Source of the DNA: Puniceicoccales bacterium Verruco_01
GTDB taxonomy: Bacteria; Verrucomicrobiota; Verrucomicrobiia; Opitutales; Oceanipulchritudinaceae
Direction of reading: 5' to 3'
NCBI GenBank assembly: GCA_001604565.1
Contig: LVBV01000017.1
Span: forward strand, 1 to 64,000
DNA length: 64,000 nucleotides
The position numbers were made by a program, and so were the translations under genes. Position 1 is the first letter of the stretch. Every line of letters begins with the position of its first letter. Below, one piece after another: positions 34,475 to 43,818 of the stretch. The notes beneath the pieces were generated by a model, which saw only the letters and a list, made by a program, of their open reading frames with translations, did no database searches and was not told where the DNA came from.

Positions 34475-35785
34475 TCAATTCCCTTTTTCCGACGGGGCGC
34501 CGTAAACGGACTCGCCCTCCATCCGCGCGACGATCACCGCGCCGCAGGTGTCGCTATAGACGTTCACGGCGGTACGGCACATGTCGAGGATGCGGTCCGT
34601 CACCCAGACGAGGGCCACGGCCTCAATCGGCAGCCCGACAAAACCTAGGATCATCGCGATGGCGACAAGGCTCGCCGAGGGGATGCCCGCGACGCCCACG
34701 CTCGTCAGAAGCGCGAGGATCACGACCTTCATCTGCGTGAAAAAGCCGATCTCGAAGCCCTGCATCGCCCCGTAGAACTGCGCGACGAAGATCACGACGA
34801 CGCACTCGTAGAGCGCCGTGCCGTCCATGTTCACCGTGGCTCCCAGCGGCAGCGTGAAGCCGCAGATGCGGTTGGAGACGCCCGTCTTTTCCACGGTCTC
34901 GATCGTCACCGGGAGCGTGGCACTGCTGGAGGAGCTGGAAAACGCCGTGAGAAGGACGGGCAGCATCGCCCGCTGGTGGGTGAGCGGGTTCACCCGCCCG
35001 AAGCGCCAAAGAAAGAGCGAAAGCGTCCCAAAGAGGTGCAGGCAGAGCCCCAGCATCACCGTGAGGAAAAAGAGGGCCAGAGGCACCACAAGGCCAAACC
35101 CCGTCCGCACGACAACCGGCAGGACCAAGCCGAAGACGCCGATCGGCGCAAAGGCGATGATCCAGCCGGTGAGCCGCAGCATCACGGCGTTCAGACTCGT
35201 CCAAAGCTTTTCCTGAAAGGTGCGCGCCTCGCCGGTCAGGCGGCTGATGAAAAAACCGAAGCAGAGGCAGAAGAAGATGATCCCAAGGAGGTTCCCGTTG
35301 TCGGTGGCGGCGGTGACGATATTGTCGGGAACCATGCGGGAGAAAAAGCCCGTCATGTCCGAGAGGCTCGCGCCCGAGAGCTTCGCGGCGAGGTCCGGCG
35401 CGGCGCCCGCCTGCCCGACGATCGCCTCCGCCGTGACCGCGTCCACGTGACCGGGCTTGAAGAGGTTGACGAAGAAGAGCCCTCCGAGGATCGCGAAGAG
35501 ACCCGTGGCCGCATAATAGACAAAAACGCGCAGTCCGATCCGCCCGAAATGCCGGTCGCCGCCGAGGCTCAGCATCCCGCTTACGATCGAGGTGGCGACA
35601 AGCGGGACGATGACCATCTTGAGGGCCCGCATGAAGAGGTTCCCCACAAAGTCCGCCACGCCGAGGAGCCCTTTGGCGAAGGCGCCCTCCCCCGCGCCGG
35701 AAAGACCGAGCCCCGCCGCCAGAAGCACGGCCAAGGCGATGGAAAGGAGCATCTGCCAGTGGAACTTCCAGCGGAGGGGATTCAT
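34475..35785 (-). CDS. Dicarboxylate/amino acid:cation symporter (DAACS family)
   Basis: A 436-aa membrane protein with eight membrane helices and two re-entrant loops in family style: SSSSSATLPVT (the serine-rich hairpin 1 motif) and GATVNMDGTALYE (the substrate and Na+ site). MVIVPLVATSIVSGM in the first third is also typical. These carriers import glutamate, aspartate or C4-dicarboxylates with Na+ or H+. It sits between the ole-like genes with gaps of 15 and 35 bases, so it is probably on the same transcript. Why a dicarboxylate carrier is there is unclear. The residue after the NMDGTALYE motif that distinguishes amino acid from dicarboxylate carriers cannot be judged. Confidence 0.92.
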   Translation of the reverse strand: MNPLRWKFHWQMLLSIALAVLLAAGLGLSGAGEGAFAKGLLGVADFVGNLFMRALKMVIVPLVATSIVSGMLSLGGDRHFGRIGLRVFVYYAATGLFAILGGLFFVNLFKPGHVDAVTAEAIVGQAGAAPDLAAKLSGASLSDMTGFFSRMVPDNIVTAATDNGNLLGIIFFCLCFGFFISRLTGEARTFQEKLWTSLNAVMLRLTGWIIAFAPIGVFGLVLPVVVRTGFGLVVPLALFFLTVMLGLCLHLFGTLSLFLWRFGRVNPLTHQRAMLPVLLTAFSSSSSSATLPVTIETVEKTGVSNRICGFTLPLGATVNMDGTALYECVVVIFVAQFYGAMQGFEIGFFTQMKVVILALLTSVGVAGIPSASLVAIAMILGFVGLPIEAVALVWVTDRILDMCRTAVNVYSDTCGAVIVARMEGESVYGAPSEKGN

Positions 35786-35800
35786 GGGGAGGGATGGGGA

Positions 35801-37441
35801 TTACGTGCCGTCGGAAAAGCGCCGCGCGAGGGCGAGGCGGTGGATCTTCGCGTTGTGGCGCACGTCCACCGGAAAGTGGCGGACAAAGAAGAAAGTCTCG
35901 ATCCCGCGCGTTCCCTCGTAGCCCTGAGCGAGGACCATGAGCTCCTCGGCAAGGTCGTCCTTCGCCCTGGCGGTGAGGGGGAATTTTCCCTTCTTCGGCT
36001 CCACGGCGAGGGCAGGGACCGTCCGTCCCTTGCGCCGGATGCCTAGGAGCGCCGTGCGGTTCACTTCCGGGTGCGTGAGGAAGACGCCCTCGCAGCAGTC
36101 CGTGTACAGGACGCGCTCCGGCAGAATCACCCTCTCGGCCTTGCGCCCGCAGAACCAGAGCCGTCCCGCGGAATCGAGGCGGCCAAGGTCGCCCATCCGG
36201 TGCCACACGCGGCCCTCCGCATCCACCATCTTGGCGGCGGCGGTGGCCTCCGGGAGGGCGTCGTACTCCAGTGTCACCACCGGACCCGTCGCGACAATCT
36301 CGCCCACCTGACCCGCAGGGAGGCGCAGGATCGGCGAAAACGTGCCGATCGGCCCCTCCACGACGCGGATGACCGCGATCTCCACCTCCGGCGCCGCGCG
36401 GCCCACGCAGGAGCCCGCGCCGAAGTGCTGGGCGCTCTCCTCCTTGAGGATTTCCTCCCCCGCGATGCTCGCCAGCGGCAGGCCCTCCGTCGCGCCGTAC
36501 GGGGTGTAACACTCGCCATTGGGGGCCACCGTCTTCATCCGCCGGACAAGCTCCGCCGGGACGCTCGCTCCCGCCATGAGGATTGTGCGCAAGGAAGGCA
36601 GGACGATCTCGCGCTTCTGGCAATAGTCGGCCACCTTGCGCCACAAGACGGGCGAGCCGAAGGAGTTCGTCACCTTGTTCTGGAGCAGGGCCGCGACGAG
36701 CTTTTCCGGGTCGGCCTTCGCGGGGTGCGAGGGGTCGAGCTCCGGGATCACGCTCGCCATGCCGAAGGCGGGGTTGAAGAGCGCGAAGACCGGCAGCATC
36801 GGCAGGTTCACCTCGCCCGGGACAAAGTGGTAGAGTTTGTCGAGCAGCCGCAACTGGCTCTCGAACATCCCGTGAAGGTAGCGCACGCCCTTGGGCGCGC
36901 CGGTGGACCCGCTCGTGAAAAGAATCGCCGCGAGGTCCTCCGCGCGCGTGTCCGCCATCGGGAAGAGTTCCGCGCTCGTCCGCTCCGCAAGAAGGCGCGG
37001 GAAGGCCGTCCCGTCCACCTTGAGCCGCACCCGGACCCCCGCGAAGCTCCTGCGGAACACGCGGGAAAGGAGAATCGCAACCGGGATGCCGACGAGCGCC
37101 TCGGGCCGCGTCCGCTTCACGCATTTGAGGAAACTACGCAAGCCCATGCCCGGGTCGATCACCACGGGCACGGCGCCGATTTTCATCAGGGCAAAGACCA
37201 CGCAGATGAGGTCCGCGCCCTGCCGCACCATGAGAAGAACGCGCATCCCGCGCACAACGCCCTTCTCCGTCATCAGGCGCGCGCAGGCGTCCACACGCCC
37301 ATCCAGCTCCGCGAAGGAGTAATCGCGGTAGGCGATCTCCCCATCCGTCACGCCGAGGGGCACGCGCAGGGCCGTCATGCCGGGATTGGCCCGCGCCTGA
37401 AGGACGAGGTGACGCGCAACGTTGGAGGAAGGCAGTTCCAT
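35801..37441 (-). CDS. oleC: OleC-like AMP-dependent ligase (beta-lactone synthetase-type)
   Basis: A 546-aa adenylate-forming enzyme with the phosphate loop LFTSGSTGAPKG (174-185), the YGATEG motif, and the hinge part MGDLGRLDSAGRLWFCGRK. Several OleC-type signatures are present: NSFGSPVLW, LYTDCCEGVFLTHPEVNRTA and HFPVDVRHNAKIHR at the C-terminus. OleC converts beta-hydroxy acids to beta-lactones using ATP, the step before olefin release. The start at 37441 places the SNVARHL region at the N-terminus; earlier in-frame starts fall inside a repeat element. It is the first gene of the three-gene set with the symporter and oleD-like gene. Confidence 0.8.
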   Translation of the reverse strand: MELPSSNVARHLVLQARANPGMTALRVPLGVTDGEIAYRDYSFAELDGRVDACARLMTEKGVVRGMRVLLMVRQGADLICVVFALMKIGAVPVVIDPGMGLRSFLKCVKRTRPEALVGIPVAILLSRVFRRSFAGVRVRLKVDGTAFPRLLAERTSAELFPMADTRAEDLAAILFTSGSTGAPKGVRYLHGMFESQLRLLDKLYHFVPGEVNLPMLPVFALFNPAFGMASVIPELDPSHPAKADPEKLVAALLQNKVTNSFGSPVLWRKVADYCQKREIVLPSLRTILMAGASVPAELVRRMKTVAPNGECYTPYGATEGLPLASIAGEEILKEESAQHFGAGSCVGRAAPEVEIAVIRVVEGPIGTFSPILRLPAGQVGEIVATGPVVTLEYDALPEATAAAKMVDAEGRVWHRMGDLGRLDSAGRLWFCGRKAERVILPERVLYTDCCEGVFLTHPEVNRTALLGIRRKGRTVPALAVEPKKGKFPLTARAKDDLAEELMVLAQGYEGTRGIETFFFVRHFPVDVRHNAKIHRLALARRFSDGT

Positions 37442-37751
37442 TTGCGAAAACGCCACTGTAGCCGCGCGGGAGCCCGGCGCAACGCGCGAGTGTCGCAATC
37501 GCATCCCTGGGCCGTGTTCACGAATTGGCGGACCGAGGGGACGGGATGGGTTTTCGAGCGAAACACCGATTCGTGAGACGAGGTGAATCCGGATTCTCCG
37601 AGTCAAACGGGGCAGTTTTGCGCCGAAAAAACGCCCGTTACCCGACGGGAGTCCGATTCGTGAACACGACCCTGTCTCCTCGCGGAACGGAAAACCTTTC
37701 GCTCTTTGCCCTTTTCACAACCCTAGCCGCCGCCTATCCTGCGAAATTGCG
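37442..37751. other. Divergent intergenic region holding a repeat element
   Basis: These 310 bases lie between divergent oleC-like and mutS genes and consist mainly of repeat copy 2 (37513-37668). No independent gene is supported. The remaining 83 bases before mutS contain no clear Shine-Dalgarno. Confidence 0.5.
37513..37668. repeat. Intergenic repeat, copy 2, with 13-bp terminal inverted repeats
   Basis: Perfect inverted ends CGTGTTCACGAAT (37513-37525) and ATTCGTGAACACG (37656-37668) enclose 130 bases. Inside are the 12-bp palindrome GAATCCGGATTC (37585-37596) and elements (GGTTTTCG, GTGAATCCG, GTTTTGCGCC) in the same order as in copy 1 at 11062-11164. The size and the inverted ends suit a non-coding MITE or a palindromic RNA element; no transposase is present. 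Confidence 0.6.
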
Positions 37752-40343
37752 ATGCCTGGCGACGCGGAAAATCCCGAAAAGCTCACCCCCATGATGCAGC
37801 AGTATCTGGAGGTGCGCGGGACGCTGCCGGAAAATTCGCTTCTTCTCTATCGCCTCGGCGACTTCTACGAGATGTTCGGAGCGGACGCCCGGCGGGGCTC
37901 GGAACTGCTCGGCCTCACCCTCACGCGGCGCGCGGGCCAGCCGATGGCGGGCATCCCCCATCACGCCGCCCCCGCCTACGTGCAGAAGATCCTCGCCGCG
38001 GGTGTCAAGGTGGCGATCTGCGACCAGATGGAAACGCCCACCCCGGGCCGGATGATCCGCCGGGAGCTCACGCGCATCCTCACCCCCGGCACGGCGCTGG
38101 AGGAGGGCCAGCTGGAGGCGCGCCACGGCAACTACCTCGCGGCGCTGGACTTCTTCCGCGCGCCCGGCACGAGCGAGCCCTGCCTTGCCGCCGCGTGGAT
38201 CGACCTTTCGAGCGGGCATTTCCAAATCGCGACGGAATCGCGCCCGGCAAACCTTGCGGCGATTCTCGCCGCGCTTGCGCCGCGCGAGGTGATCCTTCCG
38301 GCAAACGGCGTCAAACGCTGGAGGACAGAGCCGGACATCGCGGCGCAGTTCGCTCTGCTGGAGCCCCTTCTGTCCACTGCGGCGCAAAGCCCGGTGAGCG
38401 ATTATTACTTTGACCAGCGGGGCGGTGCGCGGAGCGTCTCGGAGGCCCTCTCCGTGGCCAACCTTGAGGGCTTCGGCATCGGCAAATGGGACGAGGGCCT
38501 CGGCCCGGCGGCGGCGCTACTACGCTATGCGGAGGAAAACCTACGCTGCCATCCCGCGAACCTGCGCTCCATCAGTCGTTACAACAGCGGCGGGACGCTC
38601 CTCATGGACCCCGCCACGCAGAAGAGCCTCGAAATCCTGCACTCCTTTTCCGGCGCGCGGGAGGGAAGCCTGCTGGATGCCCTCGACGGCACCCTCACCG
38701 CCCCCGGCGCGCGGCTCTTGGAGCGCTACCTCGCCGCACCGACGACGGACCTTGCCGAAATCCGGCGCCGTCAGGGCTGCGTGGCGGAATTCCTGGAAGC
38801 GCCCGGCGCCGCGGCGGAATTGCACCGCGCCTTCTCGGGCGTCCGCGATCTACCGCGCGTCCTGGCGCGTTTGCAGAACAAGCTGCGCCGCCCCCGGGAA
38901 CTCGGCGCCGTGCGGGACACCCTGCGGAAGATTCCGGAAATTGTCTCGATGCTCGCGCAGTTCGAGGGCTGGTATCTCGGCCAGTACGCCACGCGGATCA
39001 CGGACCTGCCGGAGTTGCGTGACCTGCTGGAAAAGGGCCTCGCGGACGAACTGCCCGCCGACCTCGACGAGCCGGGCGCGATCCGCGACGGCTTCGACGA
39101 GAAGCTGGACAAGCTCCGCGCCTTCGGGAAGGACTCGCGCCAGTGGATGGCCGCCTTCGAGGCCTCCGAGCAGGAGAAAACCGGCATCAAAAACCTCCGC
39201 GTCCGCTTCAACAACGCCTTTGGCTACTACATCGAGGTCACCAAATCGAACCTCGCCAAAGTCCCGCCGGAATACCTGCGCAAGCAGACGACCGTGGGCG
39301 CGGAACGCTTCACCACCGCCGAACTGCGCGAGAAGGAGCGCGAGATGAGCCACGCCGACGAGCGCATGATGCTCTGCGAGCGGGAGCTCTTTTCGCAACT
39401 GGTCGAGGCGGCGCTCCAACACTCGCGCGAACTGGAAGCGGCGGCGGCGGCGCTGGCGGAGCTGGATGTGTATCTCGGCTGGGCGGAAATCGCCCGCCAG
39501 TGGGACTATTGTCAGCCCGAGGTGGACGATTCGAGCATCCTTGAAATCGTCGAGGGACGCCACCCCATCGTGGAGCGTACCCTGCGCGGGGCGGGCGGCT
39601 TCGTTCCGAACGATCTTTCCCTCGACGCCGAAAACAAGCAGATCGCCATCCTCACCGGCCCGAACATGGCGGGCAAGAGCACGTACATCCGGCAGGCGGC
39701 CCTGATCGCCCTGATGGCGCAGGTCGGCAGCTTCGTCCCGGCAAAGAGCGCGCACGTGGGCCTCATGGACCGGATTTTCTCCCGCGTGGGCGCGAGTGAC
39801 GACCTCGCGAAGGGCAATTCCACCTTCATGGTGGAGATGAACGAAACGGCCAACATCCTGAACAACGCCACCGCGAAGAGCCTTGTGATCCTCGACGAGA
39901 TCGGACGCGGCACCTCCACCTACGACGGCCTTTCCATCGCGTGGGCCGTGGTGGAGGACCTGCATGGGGCGATTCCCGACCCCGAGGGTCAGGGCGGACG
40001 TTTTGCGGAGAAGGGCCCGCGCACGCTCTTTGCCACCCATTACCACGAACTGACGCAGATCGCCCTGCAACTCAAGCGCGTGCGGAACTTCCGCGTGGCG
40101 GTGAAGGAGTGGAACGATCGTATCGTCTTCGTCCGGCAGGTGGTTGCGGGCGCGGCGGACAAGAGCTACGGCATTCAGGTCGCGCGCCTGGCGGGCATCC
40201 CGCACTGCGTGGTGGAGCGGGCCAAGCAGGTGCTCGCCAAACTGGAAGCCGACGATTCCAGCCACAACATCCTGCGCCGCCGCATGAAGACCATCCGTCA
40301 GGCCGAGGAAACCGGCGAAGACCCGCAACTGGAGATGTTCTAG
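37752..40343 (+). CDS. mutS: DNA mismatch repair protein MutS
   Basis: An 863-aa mismatch-recognition ATPase. The N-terminus has MMQQYLEVR, LLYRLGDFYEMFGADA with the mismatch-stacking Phe-x-Glu type motif (FYEMF), followed by connector, lever and clamp domains. The ATPase has Walker A GPNMAGKST (636-644), the signature around STFMVEMNETANIL, Walker B LVILDEIGRGTST and LFATHYHEL. Length is normal for MutS1. The start ATG at 37752 gives a typical N-terminus. It stands alone, convergent with the DUF151 gene. No mutL is in the window. Confidence 0.97.
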   Translation: MPGDAENPEKLTPMMQQYLEVRGTLPENSLLLYRLGDFYEMFGADARRGSELLGLTLTRRAGQPMAGIPHHAAPAYVQKILAAGVKVAICDQMETPTPGRMIRRELTRILTPGTALEEGQLEARHGNYLAALDFFRAPGTSEPCLAAAWIDLSSGHFQIATESRPANLAAILAALAPREVILPANGVKRWRTEPDIAAQFALLEPLLSTAAQSPVSDYYFDQRGGARSVSEALSVANLEGFGIGKWDEGLGPAAALLRYAEENLRCHPANLRSISRYNSGGTLLMDPATQKSLEILHSFSGAREGSLLDALDGTLTAPGARLLERYLAAPTTDLAEIRRRQGCVAEFLEAPGAAAELHRAFSGVRDLPRVLARLQNKLRRPRELGAVRDTLRKIPEIVSMLAQFEGWYLGQYATRITDLPELRDLLEKGLADELPADLDEPGAIRDGFDEKLDKLRAFGKDSRQWMAAFEASEQEKTGIKNLRVRFNNAFGYYIEVTKSNLAKVPPEYLRKQTTVGAERFTTAELREKEREMSHADERMMLCERELFSQLVEAALQHSRELEAAAAALAELDVYLGWAEIARQWDYCQPEVDDSSILEIVEGRHPIVERTLRGAGGFVPNDLSLDAENKQIAILTGPNMAGKSTYIRQAALIALMAQVGSFVPAKSAHVGLMDRIFSRVGASDDLAKGNSTFMVEMNETANILNNATAKSLVILDEIGRGTSTYDGLSIAWAVVEDLHGAIPDPEGQGGRFAEKGPRTLFATHYHELTQIALQLKRVRNFRVAVKEWNDRIVFVRQVVAGAADKSYGIQVARLAGIPHCVVERAKQVLAKLEADDSSHNILRRRMKTIRQAEETGEDPQLEMF

Positions 40344-40442
40344 AAAGCGCCGCCCCAAGAGTCCGACACCGACAGTCGCCCCTATTTCCGAAGCGCCGCA
40401 AGGCGCGTCCGCCAATAGCCATGGCGGAAGCCGTGGGGGACT

Positions 40443-40892
40443 TTATTCCGGCGCGCCGCCCTCGCGGATGCGGGTGAGAAGGTCCGTCATGTCCTCCGCC
40501 TCGTCCAGAACGTGCCGCGCCACGTAGATGGGCCGCTTCGCCTGAAGGGCCAGCACGATGCCGTCGCTGGGTCTCGCGTCGATCTCCACGAGCTTGGTGT
40601 CCACTTCGTTCGCCATCCGCAGGACAAGGCGCGCATAAAAGGCGTCCTCGTCGCGGTTGTTGATGACGAGCCGCTCAACGGAGATGCCGAATCCCGCGAA
40701 GATCGACCCGACGAGCTCGTGCGTCACGGGTCTTGGAAACCGCTTACCCGTCATGGCGTAGTGCATCGCCTTGCCGGTGGCCTCGTCCACGTGGATGAGG
40801 AAGGTCTTCTCCTCCGGACCGAGGAAGACGGCCACGCCGCCGCGCACCGGCATGAGCCCCTTGACCGAAATTTCGACAAGCTCCCTCTTCAT
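40443..40892 (-). CDS. Bifunctional nuclease-domain (DUF151) protein
   Basis: A 149-aa protein matching the BFN/DUF151 fold: VFLGPEEKTFLIHVDEATGKA at the start, RPVTHELVGSIFAGFG, NRDEDAFYARLVL and the RPSDGIVLALQAKRPIYV region, where the SDG(I/L)ALA core is the family hallmark. Some family members have nuclease activity, but the cellular role is poorly known. The gene lies 43 bases downstream of trxB and may be co-transcribed. The start at 40892 gives the family N-terminus; longer frames extend into unrelated sequence. Confidence 0.88.
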   Translation of the reverse strand: MKRELVEISVKGLMPVRGGVAVFLGPEEKTFLIHVDEATGKAMHYAMTGKRFPRPVTHELVGSIFAGFGISVERLVINNRDEDAFYARLVLRMANEVDTKLVEIDARPSDGIVLALQAKRPIYVARHVLDEAEDMTDLLTRIREGGAPE

Positions 40893-40935
40893 CGTTGTGT
40901 CTGTGGATACTCCGCCGGAAGGCTCGGGGCAAGTG

Positions 40936-41874
40936 CTAGCCGCGCTCGTTTGCCCAGCGCTCGGCCTCGATGGCGGCCTGACAGCCCATCCCCGCGGCGG
41001 TGATCGCCTGACGGTAGTGGGGGTCCGCGCAGTCGCCCGCCACATACACGCCGGGAACCTTCGTCTTCACGTGGCTGCCGGGGAGCGGGACGAGGTAGCC
41101 CTCGCCGTCCGTGTCCAGGTTTGCGGCAAAGGGTTTGGTGTTCGGCACGTGGCCGATGGCAAGGAAGATGCCCTGGCAGGGCAGATCGCGGAGCGAGTTG
41201 TCGCGCACGTCCTTGAGACGGATGGCGCGCACCTTGCCCTTTTCGTCGCCGAGCATCGCCTCCACGACCGAGAACCACGCCACCGCCACCTTCGGGTGCT
41301 CCACCACCCTCTTCGCCATGATGGGCGAGGCGCGCAGCTCCCCGCGCCGGTGGACGAGCGTCACCTTCGTGGCAAAGCGGGTGAGGAAGAGCGCCTCCTC
41401 CGCCGCGCTGTCGCCCCCGCCGATGACGACGACCTCCTTGCCCCGGTAAAAAGCGCCGTCGCAGGTGGCGCAGCTACTGACGCCATTGCCGCCGAACATC
41501 TCCCTCTCGCCCGGGACGCCGAGGAATCGCGGCGAGGCGCCGGTTGCGATGACGAGCGACTTGCACTCGTACTTTTCGCTCCCGCAATCGAGCAGGTTCG
41601 CGCCCTCGGCAAGGGACGCCGCCTTCACCTCCGCGAAGGCGAAGCGCGCGCCGAAGCGTTCGGCCTGCTTGCGCATGCGGTCGGTGAGTTCGAAGCCGTC
41701 CACGCCCTCCGGGAAGCCCGGGAAATTCTCCACCTCGCTCGTCGTCGTCAGCTGGCCGCCGGGCTGCACGCCCTCCAGCACCAGCGGGGAAAGGTTCGCG
41801 CGCGCGGCATAGATGGCGGCGGTGAGGCCCGCGCAGCCGCTTCCGAGGATGATGAGGTTCTCCATTTGCCCCAT
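40936..41874 (-). CDS. trxB: Thioredoxin reductase
   Basis: A 312-aa FAD/NADPH disulfide reductase that reduces thioredoxin. Motifs are [16 protein letters not shown] (FAD site), [16 protein letters not shown], the redox centre SCATCDG with Cys135 and Cys138, [17 protein letters not shown] with HRR at [11 protein letters not shown] (NADPH), and [16 protein letters not shown] at the C-terminus. Length is standard. The start at 41874 or an ATG three codons on (41865) are both possible. It is followed by the DUF151 gene on the same strand. Confidence 0.96.
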   Translation of the reverse strand: MGQMENLIILGSGCAGLTAAIYAARANLSPLVLEGVQPGGQLTTTSEVENFPGFPEGVDGFELTDRMRKQAERFGARFAFAEVKAASLAEGANLLDCGSEKYECKSLVIATGASPRFLGVPGEREMFGGNGVSSCATCDGAFYRGKEVVVIGGGDSAAEEALFLTRFATKVTLVHRRGELRASPIMAKRVVEHPKVAVAWFSVVEAMLGDEKGKVRAIRLKDVRDNSLRDLPCQGIFLAIGHVPNTKPFAANLDTDGEGYLVPLPGSHVKTKVPGVYVAGDCADPHYRQAITAAGMGCQAAIEAERWANERG

Positions 41875-42181
41875 GAAAAACGCCCTCCAGCGGCCACGCA
41901 AGCGCAACCGCTCCGCCCTGTGCCGATCCGGTGACAAATGGGTGAAGATCCCAGCAAATCGCTGCTTGTCAGAAAGCTGTAAATTCGGGTAGGAATTTCC
42001 ATCCGTTCTTGCACCTCCGCCCCACGGATGGAGAATGATAGGCACCGCAGTGTCCGGCTCTTCTCCCTTTCTCCCAACAAATCCCAAACAGCGGTGGAAA
42101 TTTTGTCATCCGAATGCCGTTTTAGTACACCCGAGTGCGTCCATCCGCACGCACGCGGATGCGTTGGCAAGCCGTAGCCCG
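41875..42181. other. Divergent intergenic region trxB / histidine kinase
   Basis: No gene is supported in these 307 bases. A perfect 7-bp inverted repeat, CCATCCG (41999-42005) and CGGATGG (42025-42031), might be a regulatory hairpin or operator; an in-frame extension of the kinase back to 42035 is unlikely as the translation is low-complexity. Confidence 0.4.
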
Positions 42182-43348
42182 ATGCTCGAACCCCTCACAG
42201 AAATCCCGGCGGACCAGCCGGAGCGCCGCAGCGGCGGCGATGAAGAACGTCTTCTGCGCGAAAAGACGATCGGCAGGGAAATTCTCGAAGGCGCGGTCAC
42301 GAGTCTCTGGGAGTGGTATCCGGACGAAAACCGTGGCGAATTCTCCCCCGGATTCTCCCGGGCGCTAGGCTATCCCGGCGAAACGCGCGTGATGACGCGT
42401 GAAGAGTGGATGAGCCTGCTGGACCCCGACGACGTGCCGCGCGCGAACATGGCGATGCGGAACCACTTATCCTCCGGCGGACGCATGCCCTACAAGATCG
42501 AGGTGCGCTACCGGCACAAGGGAGGCGGCACCGTGTGGATGCTCTCCAGCGCCCGCACGGTGGAAAAATCCGCCGACGGACGCCCCCTGCGCATTGTGGG
42601 AACGCATCTGGACATTTCGGACCGTAAGCGGCTGGAGGAGAGCCTGCGCTCGGTCATGGAGGCGCTCGACTCCCGCAACGAGGAGCTGGCGAGCTACTCC
42701 TTCATCACCGCGCACGACCTGCGCAGCCCCGTGACGAGCATCGTGGGCCTGATGGACCTCTACAACGCCGATCCCTCCCACGAGAACGCCCAGTTCGTCC
42801 TGGACAGCATCGGCGGCCTCGCGCACGACCTTCTGGACACGCTCGACACGCTGAACGAGGTGCTGAACGTCAAGCGCCGGCCTGATGTCGTCATGCAGCC
42901 GGTGTCGTTGGCCTTGGTCTTCGACAGCGTGCGGGAAACCTTCTCGCGCAGGATCGAGGCGGAAAAGGCGCTCGTGGAATCCTCCTTTGCCTCCTGCCCG
43001 ACGATTCCGGCGTACGCGCCGTATCTGGAGAGCATCTTCCGGAACCTTCTTTCCAACGCCCTACGCTTCCGCTCGCCGGACCGCCAGCCGTTCATCCGCA
43101 TCGAGAGCGAACAGTTCAAGAGCCATTATCTCATCCGTTTCGCCGACAACGGCGTCGGCATTGACATGGCGCGAAACGGACGCAAATTGTTCGGTCTCAA
43201 GCAGCGTTTTCACCATGCCGAGGGCTGCCGCGGCGTGGGACTTTTCATGATCAAGGCGCAGGTGGAGGCCATGAAGGGCACCATCACCGTCAGCTCAAGG
43301 GTTGACGAGGGCACGATCTTCACAATTTATCTTCCCAACAACTCGTGA
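42182..43348 (+). CDS. Soluble PAS-domain sensor histidine kinase (388 aa)
   Basis: A PAS_3 fold spans about 33-150 (GAVTSLWEWYPDENRG, RALGYPGE, WMSLLDPDD, YRHKGGGTVWMLSSA, GTHLDISDRKR), then a HisKA helix with SFITAHDLRSP and the phospho-accepting His178, and an ATPase domain with NLLSNALRF (N box), DNGVGID and GVGLFMIK (G boxes). No membrane helix exists, so the kinase senses a cytoplasmic signal through the PAS domain. The start at 42182 was chosen because the upstream extension is not protein-like. Its stop overlaps the next gene by four bases (GTGA), so the two form a cognate pair. Confidence 0.88.
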   Translation: MLEPLTEIPADQPERRSGGDEERLLREKTIGREILEGAVTSLWEWYPDENRGEFSPGFSRALGYPGETRVMTREEWMSLLDPDDVPRANMAMRNHLSSGGRMPYKIEVRYRHKGGGTVWMLSSARTVEKSADGRPLRIVGTHLDISDRKRLEESLRSVMEALDSRNEELASYSFITAHDLRSPVTSIVGLMDLYNADPSHENAQFVLDSIGGLAHDLLDTLDTLNEVLNVKRRPDVVMQPVSLALVFDSVRETFSRRIEAEKALVESSFASCPTIPAYAPYLESIFRNLLSNALRFRSPDRQPFIRIESEQFKSHYLIRFADNGVGIDMARNGRKLFGLKQRFHHAEGCRGVGLFMIKAQVEAMKGTITVSSRVDEGTIFTIYLPNNS

Positions 43349-43773
43349 GTGCGGAAAACGACATAGTCGCCATCATTGACGATGACCGAGTGTTCCAGAA
43401 AATCACCTGGATGAAGATCACGCGCAAAAACTATGCGCGCAAGGTCCTCATGTTTTCCGACGGCGATCAGGCCATCCGCTTCTTCGAGCAGAACGCGGCC
43501 TCTCCCGAGGAACTGCCGGACATCATCCTGTTGGACCTCAACATGCCCATCATGGACGGATGGGACTTCATGGACGCCTTCGTCCGGATGCGTCCGCGCA
43601 TCGGCAAGAAGATCAACATCTTCATCGCGACAAGCTCCGTGAACCCCGAGGACCAGCGCCGCGCCTCCGAAATTTCGGCGGTGAGCGACTACGTGATCAA
43701 GCCGATGTCCGACGCCAGTCTCTCGCGGCTCTTCGCCCCGCTCTGCGACAAGGACGGCGAGAGTCAGGGCTAG
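43345..43773 (+). CDS. Single-domain response regulator (142 aa)
   Basis: A stand-alone receiver domain with acidic pocket IDDD (Asp12-14), phospho-acceptor Asp64 in LLDLNMP, Thr96 in FIATSSV and Lys119 in YVIKPM. It has no output domain, so it probably acts by protein contact, in the manner of CheY or Rcp1. The GTG start overlaps the kinase stop as GTGA. Its pairing with a PAS kinase suggests a small signalling unit of unknown target. Confidence 0.88.
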   Translation: MSAENDIVAIIDDDRVFQKITWMKITRKNYARKVLMFSDGDQAIRFFEQNAASPEELPDIILLDLNMPIMDGWDFMDAFVRMRPRIGKKINIFIATSSVNPEDQRRASEISAVSDYVIKPMSDASLSRLFAPLCDKDGESQG

Positions 43774-43818
43774 GAGATCTCCCCGCGCTCCGCCGGTATC
43801 GGATGAGGCTGCGTCAGC

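Noticed and set aside
34623-37124. 833-aa minus-strand frame crossing the symporter and oleC-like genes
   Set aside because: It is a frameshifted shadow of two well-supported genes on the same strand.
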